This document shows positions 1 through 11,454 of a stretch of 64,000 nt of DNA, piece after piece. Origin of the DNA: Panax quinquefolius. Taxonomy: Eukaryota; Streptophyta; Magnoliopsida; Apiales; Araliaceae. The notes under the pieces were generated by a model. The model did no database searches. It had not been told where the DNA came from and saw nothing but the letters and a program-made list of their open reading frames with translations. The first letter of the stretch is position 1. Each line of letters begins with the position of its first letter. Location: assembly GCA_020205615.1 (NCBI GenBank), contig JAINUW010000055.1:336864-400863 (forward strand). Direction: 5' to 3'. Position numbers and translations under genes: made by a program.

Positions 1-1334
1 TTGGCCAATAGTGCAAAGTTCAATTGTTGACTAGTATGATCATGACCATTGAATTTACAATGGAATATTTTTAGCTTAAGTGCAAGGTGAATTGATCAAC
101 ATGGTTATAATTATGGTTTATATAAATTCTGAAATGATTATGTATTTCTTTGAGATATGAATATCTTTGCTCAGTAAAGTGCAAAGATGACATTGTTGTT
201 GAATATCTTGGCCCTGTAGTGCAAAGATGAAATATTGATGAATATCTTTGGCCCGTAGTGCAAAGATGAATTTATTAGTATGATTATGAGCGAGGCGTGA
301 TTTGGTATAACCATGATCTTTGATGTTTCGTAAAGACAGTGATGAAAATTATCTTCATTCCGAATGCGAAAAAGAATTTAGAACTATAATTATGATTATG
401 AGTTATTCACATGATTGTGGAATGAGGCTGTTGATTGATGTTACTGAGGTTAAAACATTGTTGGTGGACTTTTAACATAGAAGATAATAGACTTTATGGT
501 CTATTTGACTCTTCTAATGGATTGCTTTCGTTCGCTGCAACTATGGTTGAAAAGTTTTATCATCTACCATATGTTCTAAATCTCTAATTTATTATTGATG
601 AAGGCTATTGAGAATTTAATTATCTTTAGTCATAATATTCTTTACTAAGCTAGTTGTGCTCACCCTTTTGTTTCACAATTCCTTTCAGGTAATATGAGTG
701 TAGCTGGGTCGAGCGGGGGTAATAGGGGAATAGAACGGTGGTCTTTAGCTGTGGAGGTTCTTCCTAAACAGTATAGAAAAGTGGGTTATATTTTATACAT
801 CATTTAGTAGTTATATTTGGTGAACCAAATGGGGTGAGGCGAACCCAACGTTTGGAAGGGTGTTTTGCCACTATCATACAAGATGTCTAATGACATGCGA
901 CGTCGTGTTATCATAAGACAAGGTTGTGCACATCCACTTGCTGAGTATATCTACAAGCACTACCTATATGATCTTGGAGTTTGGTTGAAGTATAATTCTC
1001 AATTAAAGACGGTGGAGATAATGATATGTCAAGAGAAGACTCACCATTGGAAAGAATATGATAGTAATCTTCTCGTTTTTCTTTGGGGTTTATTCAACCA
1101 AGGATAATTCTGTGGCATATGATATCTATCATAACCTAGACGCATGGCCTCCCATGTACGAAAGTTTCCTTGAGCACTTTCCAAAGATTTTAATTTCTAA
1201 AACAGTTATTGACTGTACCTTTATGTAAGGTGCCATTGTGACGTACTATCCAAAGTTGGGACATGAGTCATAGTTGGTATATATTTGTATCAAACTCACA
1301 ACATATGTGTTGTTATATTTTGCACGACAATTGT
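1..1334 (+). repeat. Element B, 5' LTR, first part (truncated by window start)
   Basis: This is LTR sequence of a Ty3/gypsy-type element on the plus strand. It aligns by eye with 16807-17886 plus 27553-27606, the other LTR of the same element. It opens with repeated ATCTTTG...CAAAGAT modules (about 163-270), then LTR body text shared with elements D and E (about 471-690). After about 700 it leaves the family consensus for roughly 590 bp, which holds an 80-codon open frame, and returns at about 1286 (ATTTGTAT-CAAACTCAC). The LTR is interrupted at 1334 by element A and resumes at 10883. Confidence 0.8.
865..1107 (+). CDS. 80-codon open frame inside the LTR of element B, unrecognised and doubtful
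   Basis: The frame starts at ATG 865 and stays open for 80 codons. I recognise no domain in it. The same frame is present in the 3' LTR of the element (from about 17672), where insertion of element C cuts it at 17886. By eye, nine base differences separate the two copies over about 190 bp; eight change the amino acid (for example R to L, Q to K, L to H) and one is silent. That argues against protein-level selection, so this is more likely a passenger piece or a chance frame. It lies in the part of the LTR absent from related elements D and E. Confidence 0.2.
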   Translation: MPLSYKMSNDMRRRVIIRQGCAHPLAEYIYKHYLYDLGVWLKYNSQLKTVEIMICQEKTHHWKEYDSNLLVFLWGLFNQG

Positions 1335-4056
1335 TGTGACGTCCCCAAAATAGGTATACAACACCCATTCTGAGTCGTCAAAATACATGGTACAGAAACA
1401 ACTACAACTTTATTAATACAACATAAAAACTGTGAGTTTAAATACAAATATTATCATCTAGATAATATCCACACTCAAATAAGTCTTCAGTACAATTATT
1501 GATACATTATTTCAAAAATGGTGAGGACTACTAAAACGACTTTCTAAAACCTTCATTCCTTACCCCGACTAGTACTCGCTACATTCTCGCCTCCTGAGAA
1601 GAAAAATGGAACAAAAAGGAAAAGGGTGACCTCAACTAGCCAAGTAAAGAATATTATGACCAAGATAATATAGAACAAATTATCGCTAGTCTTCAACAGG
1701 GAAAAATCTAATAGAATACAATAGACAACAAGTTTTAAATCAATATTCGTAGCGAAAATAATAATTCATTAGAAGAGTTAAGTAGAGAATAAAATCTACT
1801 ATCTTCTATATATGAATTTAAAAGTTCATCGTCAATATTTTATCCCTGTAACATCAATCTATATATCTGAAATCAAATATTCATCTTTGCACTCTGAGCC
1901 AAAGATATTCATCGATTGGTCATGTTCATCTAAACACTGCTCATCTTTGCACTACGGCCAAAGATATTCATCGAAATCATTAATCTTTGCACTACGTGCC
2001 AAAGATATTCAATTATATCATCATTTAGGACGGAGGATGATGAAAAATATTTTAAAGAAAAGCGAATCCAATTGAAAACAAAAGAATAAATATTAAGGAT
2101 TCAGATTTCAAATTATTCCATGTCCAAAAATACCTCATAAATAATCATAGTGGAGTAAAATTCAAGAATGATCAAAACATGGATACAATCAAAGCTAGTA
2201 TCCAGAATAGATATTTTGGACAAAAAGACGAAAATTTCATTTTTCGGTGAATAGTGCCGTATTCGTGAATAGTGCCGTATACGTGAATAGTAACTCCGAC
2301 ACTAAAAGATAGAAATTTCACAAAAAAAAATTATCATGCTTCGTGAATAGTACTCGTAAATAGTAACTCATGAATAGTAACTCATGAATAGTAACTCGTG
2401 AATAGTAACTCATGAATAGTAACTCCGACATAAAAAAGTTCCAAATTTGATAAAAAGTTCCAACCAATATTTCGGCATAATGATATTGAAGAAATAATAT
2501 CATTTTTTAAAAATAATAATATATGTTACCTCAAAAGGATAGTACTTCTGACTGGAATACTAGATATAGTGCTGAAAGAACTTGCACCGTATAGCAATAC
2601 TCAAAGTACTAAAATACTCACAAAATACGCTCGATATTATAGAGAGAGAAAGAGAGAAATTTTTAGTTTCTGGTGTGATTTTCAATTCTAACATAAGCAC
2701 CCTATTTATAAGAAATTGCTTAGAACACCAAAGTAGAAAATTTAATATAATAATAATATATTAAAAAAATTTCAAGCCCACCGTAGAAATTCTGAAATCA
2801 GCCCATTCAACACACATGTGGAACACACCATAATGTAAAAAATGTTTTTATTAAAAAAAATAATTAAAACTTCCAAAAATCAATTATTTCAGAATTTCGA
2901 AACTTCAATAATTCATAATAAATAGCCCTTTTATCAGAAAATTCGAATCTTGCGAATTTTTATAGGAATTTCAATTCTCTACAACTTTGCAGAAGAAAGT
3001 TTTTCCAAACTCCAAACAAAAATTGACCGAAATCCATAAACGAGCGATTTTACAGGCTATAATCAAATTTCAATCAAGAAATTGGCCCACAGACATGTTT
3101 AACATGTTTTAAACAACTTTTGCAACAAAAATACTCTTCCTCCTCATATACTCATATATCCCACATTCATTGTAAAAATATCATCATTATTATATTATAA
3201 TAATATAATAAAATATTATTTTATCAGAAAAGATAAAATATCGATTTTCAACAATTGTCACTTTAAAAATTTTCTCCATCTATATCCACATAAAATGAAT
3301 ATTTTTCTCATCATATAAATTAATAATTAATTATTCACAAATTATATTACAGAATCACAATATCGACAACCTGCGAGCGCCCTAGAAAGAGGAGGCTTTC
3401 CAATAAGGATTTCTCCTTACTAGCGCGCAATTAGGTGACCAAACCTCTCCTTAGACAGAACTTTCTAGACATTGCCAATAATGTTTTCTAATAATATTAT
3501 TCAGATAATATGAATTATTGCTTCAATAATGGAAAATATCGTATAGTGACAATTATTGAAACAACAAGAATATAAAATATCAACGCAAAGAATTATTGAA
3601 TCAATAAAATAAAATATTGAATAATAACTCATCGTAATAATTATTGAGTAGTGTCTTCACGTAAGAATCAATAATTGTGCAATACTGGTATCTTCATCGT
3701 GCAACAACGCCAGACATCGTGTTTTAACCACCCAAAGTATTCCAACGAGTTAATTAGCGGTAACCACGCCGTTATTTATAAACAACTTATACTTGTCGTT
3801 TTCTTCATCCAATCGCTTTCCGTTATGGGGCCCACACAAGGCCTGCGCAATCGAACAAATATCCCCGACAAGCAAGATTATCCACGACCAAACGAATATT
3901 CTCCGACAACAATGAGTATTTTATAACCACCTGCTTATTTTAAAATATTTGCACATTTTACCCATAACTAACCACATTAATCAATTCAACCCTTACTATT
4001 TAAAAATAATAAATAGAGGAAATTAAATTTCATTTATAAAAAGTTGGGGTCTTACA
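1335..4056 (-). repeat. Element A, 3' LTR
   Basis: On the minus strand it reads TGTAAGACCCC...GACGTCACA. It pairs with 8268-10877. TATA box TATAAATA is at 2703-2710 on the minus strand. A short array of the GTTACTATTCAYGA unit lies at about 2340-2430, and ATCTTTG...CAAAGAT modules at about 1879-2010. Confidence 0.93.
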
Positions 4057-4072
4057 ACCTTCCCTTCTTATG
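4057..4072 (-). other. Element A polypurine tract
   Basis: The minus strand reads AAGAAGGGAAGGT directly before the LTR start TGTAAGACC. This is the usual position and composition of the plus-strand primer of LTR retrotransposons. Confidence 0.85.
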
Positions 4073-4089
4073 AAATTTCATCCTCGAAA

Positions 4090-4560
4090 TTGACGTACGT
4101 ACCTGGTGTTTCGAAAAGATGAGGATACCTCTTTTTCATTTCTGATTCTAACTCCCAGATCATTTCTTCAATAGCATGGTTTTTCCACAAAACCTTAACT
4201 TGTAACCTTAGTGCGTAAGACATGCTCTTTCCTATCCAAGATCTTGACAGGTACCTCCTCGTATGTTAAATCTTCGGCTATCTCGTCTGGTTCTAACTCA
4301 ATAATGTGGTTCGGGTCCTCCACATATTTACGAAGTATAGATATGTGAAAAACGTTATGAACACGAAACATGCTTGGAGGTAACGCGGGTCTATAGGCCA
4401 CATTTCCTACTCGTTCAAGAATCTGAAATGGACTAATAAATCGTGGATTGAGCTTTCCTCTCTTCCCGAATCTTGTAACTCCCTTCCATGGAGCCACACG
4501 CAACAATACATGATCCCCAATACTAAATTCCACGTCCTTTCGATGAAGATCCGCATAACT
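4090..4560 (-). pseudogene. Element A pol: integrase C-terminus and chromodomain (broken)
   Basis: The open frame 4195-4533 (112 residues) holds the integrase C-terminal module. A GPF/Y-type motif is near residues 34-48, here SPF instead of GPF. Next comes the HNVFHIS.LRKY linker (59-70), then a chromodomain-like tail beginning YEEVPVKILDRKEH (91-104). In plant chromoviruses this domain follows integrase and is thought to bind histone marks and bias insertion to heterochromatin. The frame is lost before the aromatic-cage end of the domain; the rest (WRNH-type text) is in another frame towards 4090. Confidence 0.85.
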
Positions 4561-5528
4561 CTTTTGTCGATCCTGTGCCGTTTGTATACGTTGTCAAATC
4601 ATTTGGATCTTTTTCGTAGTCATACGTACCAACTCGGGTCCCAACAATGTTGCTTGACCCACCTCATCCCAACATATTGGAGAGCGACACTTTCGTCCAT
4701 ACAATGCTTCGAATGGAGCCAACCTATACTTGTCTGATAACTGTTGTTGTAGGAAAATTCCACCAATGGTAAATACTTATCCCAACTCCCTTTGAAATCG
4801 AGGACATAAAGTCTTAATAGATCTTTAAGAGTTTGAATAGTCCTCTCTGATTGTCCGTCCGTTTGAGGATGGTATGCCGAACTAAATCATAAATCCGTGC
4901 CCATAGCTTTTTGAAAGCTAACCCAAAATCTTGAAGTGAATCTTGGATCACGATCCAAAACTATGGATACTGGCATGCCATGCAATCTTACAATCTCATT
5001 TATGTACATACTAGTAAGACGTTCAAGGGAATAAGTCTCACGTATAGGCAAGAAATGGGCTGACTTGGTTAATCTATCAACAATAACCCAAATCACATCT
5101 ATGCCTTGAGAAACCTTGGGAAGACCCGTAGCGAAATCCATAGTAATGTGTTCCCACTTCCATTTCAGAATCTCAAGTGGTTGCAATGGACCCTTTGGTA
5201 CTTGATGCTCCGCCTTTACACGTTGACAAGTTAAACACATCGAGATAAACTTTGCAATCTCTCTCTTCATATTGTTCCACCAAAATGTATGTCGAAGATC
5301 ACGATACATTTTGGTACTTCCAGGATGGATTGCAAATGGTGTATTGTATGCCTCCATCATGATCTTGTACTTCAAATCAGAATCATTATGAACACAAAGT
5401 CTGGAATGGACTCGAAGTATTCCTTCTTCATCGATTCTTGCTTCTGGAATAGCACCTTCTTGTACTTTCTTCTTTATAATCATCAGCTCCGGGTCTGTGG
5501 CTTGAGCAACTTTAACTTTCTCGATTAA
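4561..5528 (-). pseudogene. Element A pol: integrase zinc-binding and catalytic core (broken)
   Basis: The open frame 4887-5483 (198 residues) carries the HHCC zinc-binding module: H53 and H65 in HPGSTKMYRDLRH, C83 and C86 in CLTC. It then has the D,D,E core, with the first Asp at 116 (TMDF) and the second at 177 (in LDRDPRF). The frame ends just after this, so the catalytic Glu lies in a shifted frame below 4887. Integrase joins the cDNA ends to host DNA; as read, this copy could not make an intact enzyme. Confidence 0.9.
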
Positions 5529-5534
5529 AGTTGG

Positions 5535-6283
5535 TTATATACGTATACTTGATATCATTGCATGGGTCCCCGGAGTCCTGAATTCTATCTTCATCTTTTG
5601 TAAATCACACAAAATGGGCCTTTGTTTTAACAACATCGCATTTGTTCCCGCGTATGATCTTCTACTCAATGCGTTAACTACCACGTTCGCTTTTCCAGGA
5701 TGGTATTGAATGGTGTGGTCGTAGTCTTTCAATAACTCGAGCCAACGTCGTTGCCGCATGTTAAGTTCCTTTTGGGTGAAGAAATATTTGAGGCTTTTAT
5801 GGTTTGAATATATCTCCACTTTTTCCCCATATAGATAGTGCCTCCAAATCTTTAGCCCTAAAACGACTGCTGCCAACTCTAGATCATGAGTAGGATAATT
5901 CCTCTCATATTCTGTTGTCGCGAGGCATAGGCTATGACTTTCCCACGTTGCATGAGAACACATCCTAACCCTTTGCCTGAAGCATCGCTGTAGATAACAA
6001 ATCCATCCGAACTAGATGGTATTTTCAAAACAGGTGCCGAAATGAGTCTCCTCTTGAGATCTTGAAAACTCTTCTCGCATTCCTCGCTCCATACGAATTT
6101 TGTATCTTTACGAGTCAGCTGAGTTAACGGAGTAGCTATTCTAGAAAATCCTTCCACAAATCTCCGATAATAACCAGCTAAGCCCAAAAAGCTACGTACT
6201 TCGGTCACCGTCTTTGGTTGCTCCCAACTTTGTATTGCTTCAATCTTCGCCGGGTCAACAGACACTCCATGTTTTGAAACCAT
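5535..6283 (-). pseudogene. Element A pol: RT connection and RNase H (broken)
   Basis: Two overlapping frames, 5879-6283 and 5535-5963, together cover the RT connection ([13 protein letters not shown]) and RNase H. RNase H features include [10 protein letters not shown] (first catalytic Asp), a [12 protein letters not shown] segment and [11 protein letters not shown], here read NHKSLKYFF with Asp replaced by Asn. The domain ends with the ANVV.ALSRRS text common to the family, here [10 protein letters not shown] frameshift near 5880-5960 separates the two halves. Confidence 0.9.
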
Positions 6284-6845
6284 GTGCCCAAGGAATACTA
6301 CTTCCTCAAGCCAGAACTCGCATTTCTTCAGCTTGGCATATAGTTTGTTATCACGAAGCCTTTACGATAAGACTACAAATAGCGCTTTCATGATCTTCAC
6401 GGCTTTTGGAATAGATGAGGATGTCATCAATAAAGACAACAACGAACTGATCCAAATATTCCTTGAATACTCGGTTCATCATATCCATGAAAGCCGCAGG
6501 AGCATTAGTCAATCCAAAGGACATTACTAGGAATTCATAATGCCCGTGCATCGAAGTTCAAGGCGCTTCTTGGAATATCCTCGCTTTTAACCTTCATTGA
6601 TGATATCCATAACGAAGATCGATTTTGAAAAGAATTGTGCTCCTTCATGAACCTGGTCAAACAGTCATCAATGTGAGGTAGCGGATACCTATTTCTTGAT
6701 AGTGACATGGTTTAATTCCCGTTAATCGATACAAAGTCGCATACTCCCGTCTTTCTTCTTTACAAATTAAACAGGAGCACCCCAAGGAGATGTACTAGGA
6801 CGAATGAAACCGATGTCCAACAACTCTTGTAGTTGGACCTTTAAC
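6284..6845 (-). pseudogene. Element A pol: reverse transcriptase (broken)
   Basis: The frame 6351-6551 carries the palm motifs: [19 protein letters not shown] and, at 6423-6434, the FIDD catalytic box (the Y/F-x-D-D motif of RT). The thumb side is frameshifted at about 6350-6400. The N-terminal part, including the SPWGAPV-type segment near 6775-6790, is in other frames with several indels. Confidence 0.9.
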
Positions 6846-8090
6846 TCCCGTGATCACCTCGTTTGGGTTCCTCGCATGTTGACCAGTCACGACAAACGCT
6901 CTTCCAGGAACCGTTGACTTTGACTTTTCTGGGACAATATTTTGAGTCACCATCCCCGCTGGACTTGGTTTCGCTACAGTGCAATCTGAGCGAAATGCCC
7001 TTCCTTTCCACAATTATAACATACCTTAAACTGTTGTGGGGAGTTTGGGCTGATATGTCATTCTTTTTCGTGACTTATAATATATAACCAGGTGGTGGTC
7101 GTTTCTCCTCCTTGGAACCAAATGCTGCTTTGGTCTGTGATGTCTTCACATTGTCATTGTTGAATCTCCTCTTTTAAAATCTCCCCGACTCGCTTCTTCT
7201 ATTTTCATGGCCACAATTACCACCAGAGTGGTTACCGCTTTTGTCTCGAATGTTTTCCTCCTCCCATTTGGTTTTCATTGCTCGATGATCCGCCGCCACA
7301 CCAGATGACCTCGGTTGCGGTCCCTTGGTTGAACGTATTTCGCTTATCTCGCTCTAATAATTGAGCCTCATTGACAACATCCGAATATAAAGAAAATTTA
7401 TGAGAGATAAGATATCGTCAATCTCTGGGTTTTAAACCTCTCGTAAACATCCTCGTCATTTGTTCCTCATTCTCTACCAAATGAGGTGCAAACCTGGATA
7501 ACTCTGCGAACTTCGCCTCGTATTGGGACACCGTCATGTTGTTTTGTTCTAGTCTAATAAACTCTACCTCCTTCATATGGCGAATACTTTCAGGAAAATA
7601 TTTTTCGTTGAAAAGTTTCTGAAACGTTTCCCAAGACATGCAGAGTGCGGCAGGCTGGGTACGTTTCACAGACTCCCACCAGTAATCTGCCTCGCCACGG
7701 AATATAAAGGTGGCAAATGGAACCTTCTGTTCCTCCGTGCATCCCAAAAAATCGAATATCTTGGTAATTTGCTTGACCCACGCCGCCGCCATGATCGATC
7801 GCTTTTCCTTAAATTCTAGTGGTCCCAACTCTTTGAATCGCTTGTTGATGACAAGCCACGCGTGCTATCATTTCCACCAGATTTCGTATACGAGTCTCCC
7901 TCAAATGCGGTTTTGCATGAATCGTAAAAACTCCTAAACATCCCGTCGTTCATAAATCCGCTTTCAATGGTGTTGTTTATAGGAGGAATATTGCCTTTCG
8001 CTGCATCGCGTTCCTCGGGTGGTGATTAAAGGTGTTTCCACGGTCTCATTAACTCCACCGTTAATATTCTCAAATTGCCATTCTTAAATA
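6846..8090 (-). pseudogene. Element A gag (broken), fused to RT by loss of protease
   Basis: The frame 7418-7828 (136 residues) is a typical retrotransposon gag capsid segment (WVKQITKIFD.LGC..EQKV, FRGEADYWWESV, YFPESIRHMKEVEFI). The zinc-knuckle region follows at about 7000-7230 in broken frames. Frame 6795-7013 ends gag with PGRAFVVTGQHARNPNEVITG and then runs straight into sequence that elsewhere lies at the start of RT (about 6842). Comparison with element E shows that the intervening protease segment, about 630 bp, is gone. Confidence 0.88.
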
Positions 8091-8253
8091 CCGCCATAAA
8101 ACAAGGGTTAATTAAACAAATTAACATATCACATATTAACCATATACTTAATCGACCAACAAATAAGCTTAAGTATGACACACTAGCGAAGGATTACTCG
8201 TCTCTCCCCTCCTAGTACTATTCCCCGATCTCCGCCAGAGACCATATCCCTAA

Positions 8254-8265
8254 GCTCTGATACCA
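8254..8265 (-). other. Element A primer binding site (tRNA-iMet)
   Basis: The minus strand reads TGGTATCAGAGC two bases after the LTR end. It is complementary to the 3' end of initiator tRNA-Met, as in most plant Ty3/gypsy elements. Confidence 0.93.
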
Positions 8266-8267
8266 AC

Positions 8268-10877
8268 CGTGACGCCCCCAAAATAGGTATACAACACCCA
8301 TTCACGAGTTGTCAAAATACATGGTATGTAAACAACTACAACTTTATTAATACAAATATAAAAGCTGTGAGTTTAAATACAAATATTATCATCTAGACAA
8401 TATCCACACTCAAATAAGTCCTCAGTATAATTATTGATACATTATTTCAAAAATGGTGAGGACTACTAAAACGACTTTCTAAAATCTTCATTCCATACCC
8501 CGACTAGTACTCGCTACATTCTCGCCTCCTGAGAAGAAAAATGGAACAAAAAGTAAAAGGGTGACCTCAACTAGCCCAGTAAAGAATATTATGACCAAGA
8601 TAATATAGAACAAATTATCGTTAGTCTTCAACAGGGAAAAATCTAATAGAATACAATAGACAACAAGTTTTAAATCAATATCCGCAGCGGAAATAATAAT
8701 TCATTAGAAGAGTTAAGTAGAGAATAAAATCTACTATCTTCTATATATGAATTTAAACGTTCATCGTCAATATTTTATCCCTGTAACATCAATCAATATA
8801 TATCTGGAATCAAATATTCATCTTTGCACTACAGGCCAAAGATATTCATCAGTTGGTCATGTTCATCTAAACACCTATTCATCTTTGCACTACGGGCCAA
8901 AGATATTCATCAGAAATCATTAATCTTTGCACTACAGGCCAAACATATTTAATTATATCATCATTTAGGACGGAGGATGATGAAAAATATTTTAAAGAAA
9001 ACGAATCCAGTGAAACAAAAGAATAAATATTAAGGATTCAGTATTTACCTATTCCATGTGTCAAAAATACCTCATAAATAATCATAGTGGAGTAAAATTC
9101 AAGAATTATCAAAACATGGATACAATCAAAGCTAGTATCCAGAATAGATATTTTGGACAAAAAGAAGAAAATTTCATTTTTTGGTGAATAGTGCCGTATT
9201 CGTGAATAGTGTCGTATACGTGAATAATAACTTCAACACTAAAAGATAGAAATTTCACCAAAAAAAAATTATCATGCTTCGTGAATAGTAACTCGTGAAT
9301 AGTAACTCATGAATAGTAACTCGTGAATAGTAACTCGTGAATACCTCAAAAGGATAGTACTTCTGACTGGAATACTGGATATAGTGCTGAAAGAACTTGC
9401 ACCGTATAGCAATACTCAAAGTACTAAAATGCTCACAAAATACGCTCGATATTATAGAGAGAGAAAGAGAGAAATCTTTAGTTTCTGGTGTGATTTTCAA
9501 TTCTAACCTAAGCACCCTATTTATAAGAAATTGCTTAGAACACCAAAGTAGAAAATTTAATATAATAATAATATATTAAAAAAATTCAAGCCCACTGTAG
9601 AAATTCTGAAATCAGCCCATTCAACACACATGTGGAACACACCATAATGTAAAAAATGTTTTTATTAAAAAAAATAATTAAAACTTCCAAAAATCAATTA
9701 TTTCAGAATTTCGAAACTTCAATAATTCATAATAAATAGCCCTTTTATCAGAAAATTCGAATCTTGCGAATTTTTATAGGAATTTCAATTCTCTACAACT
9801 TTGCAGAAGAAAGTTTTTCCAAACTCCAAACAAAAATTGACCGAAATCCATAAACGAGCGATTTTACAGGCTATAATCAAATTTCAGTCAAGAAATTGGC
9901 CCACAAACATGTTTAACATGTTTTAAACAACTTTTGCAGCAAAAATACTCTTCCTCCTCATATACTCATATATCCCACATTCATTGTAAAAATATCATCA
10001 TTATTATATTATAATAATATAATAAAATATTATTTTATCAGAAAAGATAAAATATCGATTTTCAACAATTGTCACTTTAAAAATTTTCTCCATCTATATC
10101 CACATAAAATGAATATTTTCCTCATCATATAAATCAATAATTAATTATTCATAAATAATATTACAGAATCACAATCATCGACAACCGTGCGGTTCTCCAG
10201 GAAAGAGGGGCTTTCAATAAGGATTTCTCCCAGTGGGCCGCAATTAGGTGACCAAACCTCTCCTGTGATGTAACTTTCTAGACATTGCCAATAATGTTTT
10301 CTAATAATATTATTCGGATAATATGAATTATTGCTTCGATAATGGAAAATATCGTGTAGTGACAATTATTGAAACAACAAGAATATAAAATATCAACGTA
10401 GCAATTATTGAATCAATAAAATAAAATATCGAACAAGAACTCATCGTAACAATTATCGAGTAGTGTCTTTCACGTAAGAATCAATAATTGGTGCAATACC
10501 GGTGTCTCATCTTGTGCAACAACGCGTAGACATCGTGTTTTAACCACCGGGTATTCCAATCAGAGTGTTAATTCAGTAATAACTACGCCGTTATTTATAA
10601 ACAACTTATACTTGTCGCTTTTCTTCATCTAATCGCTCAAGTTATGGGCACACACAAGACTGCTACTGCCGCATTTAATATTCCCCGACAAAGAAGAATA
10701 TTCCACGACCAAACGAATATTCTCCAAACAACAATGAGTATTTTATAACCACCGCTTATTTTAAAATATTTATGCATTTTACCCATAACTAACCACATTA
10801 ATCAATTCAACCCTTACTATTTCAAAATAATAAATAGAGGAAATTAAATTTCATTTATAAAAAGTTGGGGTCTTACA
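8268..10877 (-). repeat. Element A, 5' LTR
   Basis: This is the promoter-bearing LTR. On the minus strand it starts TGTAAGACCCC at 10877 and ends GGGCGTCACG at 8268, where the expected terminal CA reads CG. Its copy of the GTTACTATTCAYGA array (about 9285-9345) is shorter than in the partner LTR, one reason the pair differ in length (2610 and 2722 bp). Confidence 0.93.
9518..9525 (-). promoter_or_regulatory. TATA box of element A 5' LTR
   Basis: The minus strand reads TATAAATA in the context CTTATAAATAGGGTGCTTAG. The same box and downstream CTTAGGTTAGAATTGAAAATC are conserved in elements B, D and E, which fits a retrotransposon core promoter. Confidence 0.75.
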
Positions 10878-10882
10878 ATTGT

Positions 10883-10970
10883 AGTTATAAAGTTATAGTT
10901 GTTTTCTGTACCATGTTTTTGGTGACTCAGAATAGGTTGGTTGGATTGGACCTATTTTGGGGGCGTTATA
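10883..10970 (+). repeat. Element B, 5' LTR, last part
   Basis: It resumes directly after the ATTGT duplication of element A and reads like the U5 end of the family (AGTTGTTTTCTGTACCATG ... TTTTGGGGGCGTTATA). The last bases are TATA where others have CACA. Confidence 0.85.
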
Positions 10971-10972
10971 TT

Positions 10973-10984
10973 TGGTATCAGAGC
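10973..10984 (+). other. Element B primer binding site 1
   Basis: TGGTATCAGAGC lies two bases after the LTR end, complementary to initiator tRNA-Met. Confidence 0.88.
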
Positions 10985-11137
10985 TATAAGTAAAGAGCCC
11001 CGAGCCTCTCGCTGGTGACTTCCTGTTGATGGGGGATGCACCGAAGCCAGACTCTCTGTAGGGGACGCCATTCTGCGGTGGCAAACTGAAAGGTATCAAT
11101 GTAAGGTGCTGTCCACGATTGGGACATAAGTTACATT

Positions 11138-11149
11138 TGGTATCAGAGC
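11138..11149 (+). other. Element B primer binding site 2
   Basis: A second TGGTATCAGAGC, 165 bp downstream of the first, is preceded by AAGTTACATT, which itself looks like an LTR end. Only one of the two can sit at an LTR junction of any given transposing RNA. Confidence 0.85.
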
Positions 11150-11442
11150 TTAGGGATATGATCTCTAACGGAGATCCGGGATTAGAACTAGGAAGGGAGA
11201 GACGAGTAATATCCTTCGCTAGTGTGTGTCCTACCTAAGCTGAATTTTCTTACTTAAGTTGATAAATTGTGATATGTCAATTAACCTTTGTTTTGAAACT
11301 GTATTCTAGAATGATATCTGAAATACAGGAGATAAGCAATGGAGAAATCATGATGACAGAAAAGATGGAATCTAAAATGAAAGCAAGGTATTCTCAACTC
11401 TGTGAAATACCAGGTACGTAAATTTCGGGGATGAAATTTCAT

Positions 11443-11454
11443 AAGGAGGGGAGA
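11443..11454 (+). other. Element B polypurine tract
   Basis: AAGGAGGGGAGA immediately precedes the 3' LTR start TGTAAGACCCCG at 11456. Confidence 0.85.

Larger units (their letters stand above)
1335..10877 (-). mobile_element. Element A: chromovirus-type Ty3/gypsy LTR retrotransposon, minus strand
   Basis: This is a full-length element with two LTRs (1335-4056 and 8268-10877), a polypurine tract at 4057-4072, a tRNA-iMet primer site at 8254-8265 and a degenerate gag-pol between them on the minus strand. The 5-bp target duplication ATTGT is at 1330-1334 and 10878-10882. The host sequence on either side rejoins as the U5 end of another LTR (element B). The C-terminal chromodomain and the long LTRs fit the Tekay/Del group. 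The protease region is missing, so the copy cannot be autonomous as read. Confidence 0.93.

Noticed and set aside
3675..3926. 83-codon frame in the 3' LTR of element A
   Set aside because: It lies wholly in LTR non-coding sequence and is broken in the partner LTR.
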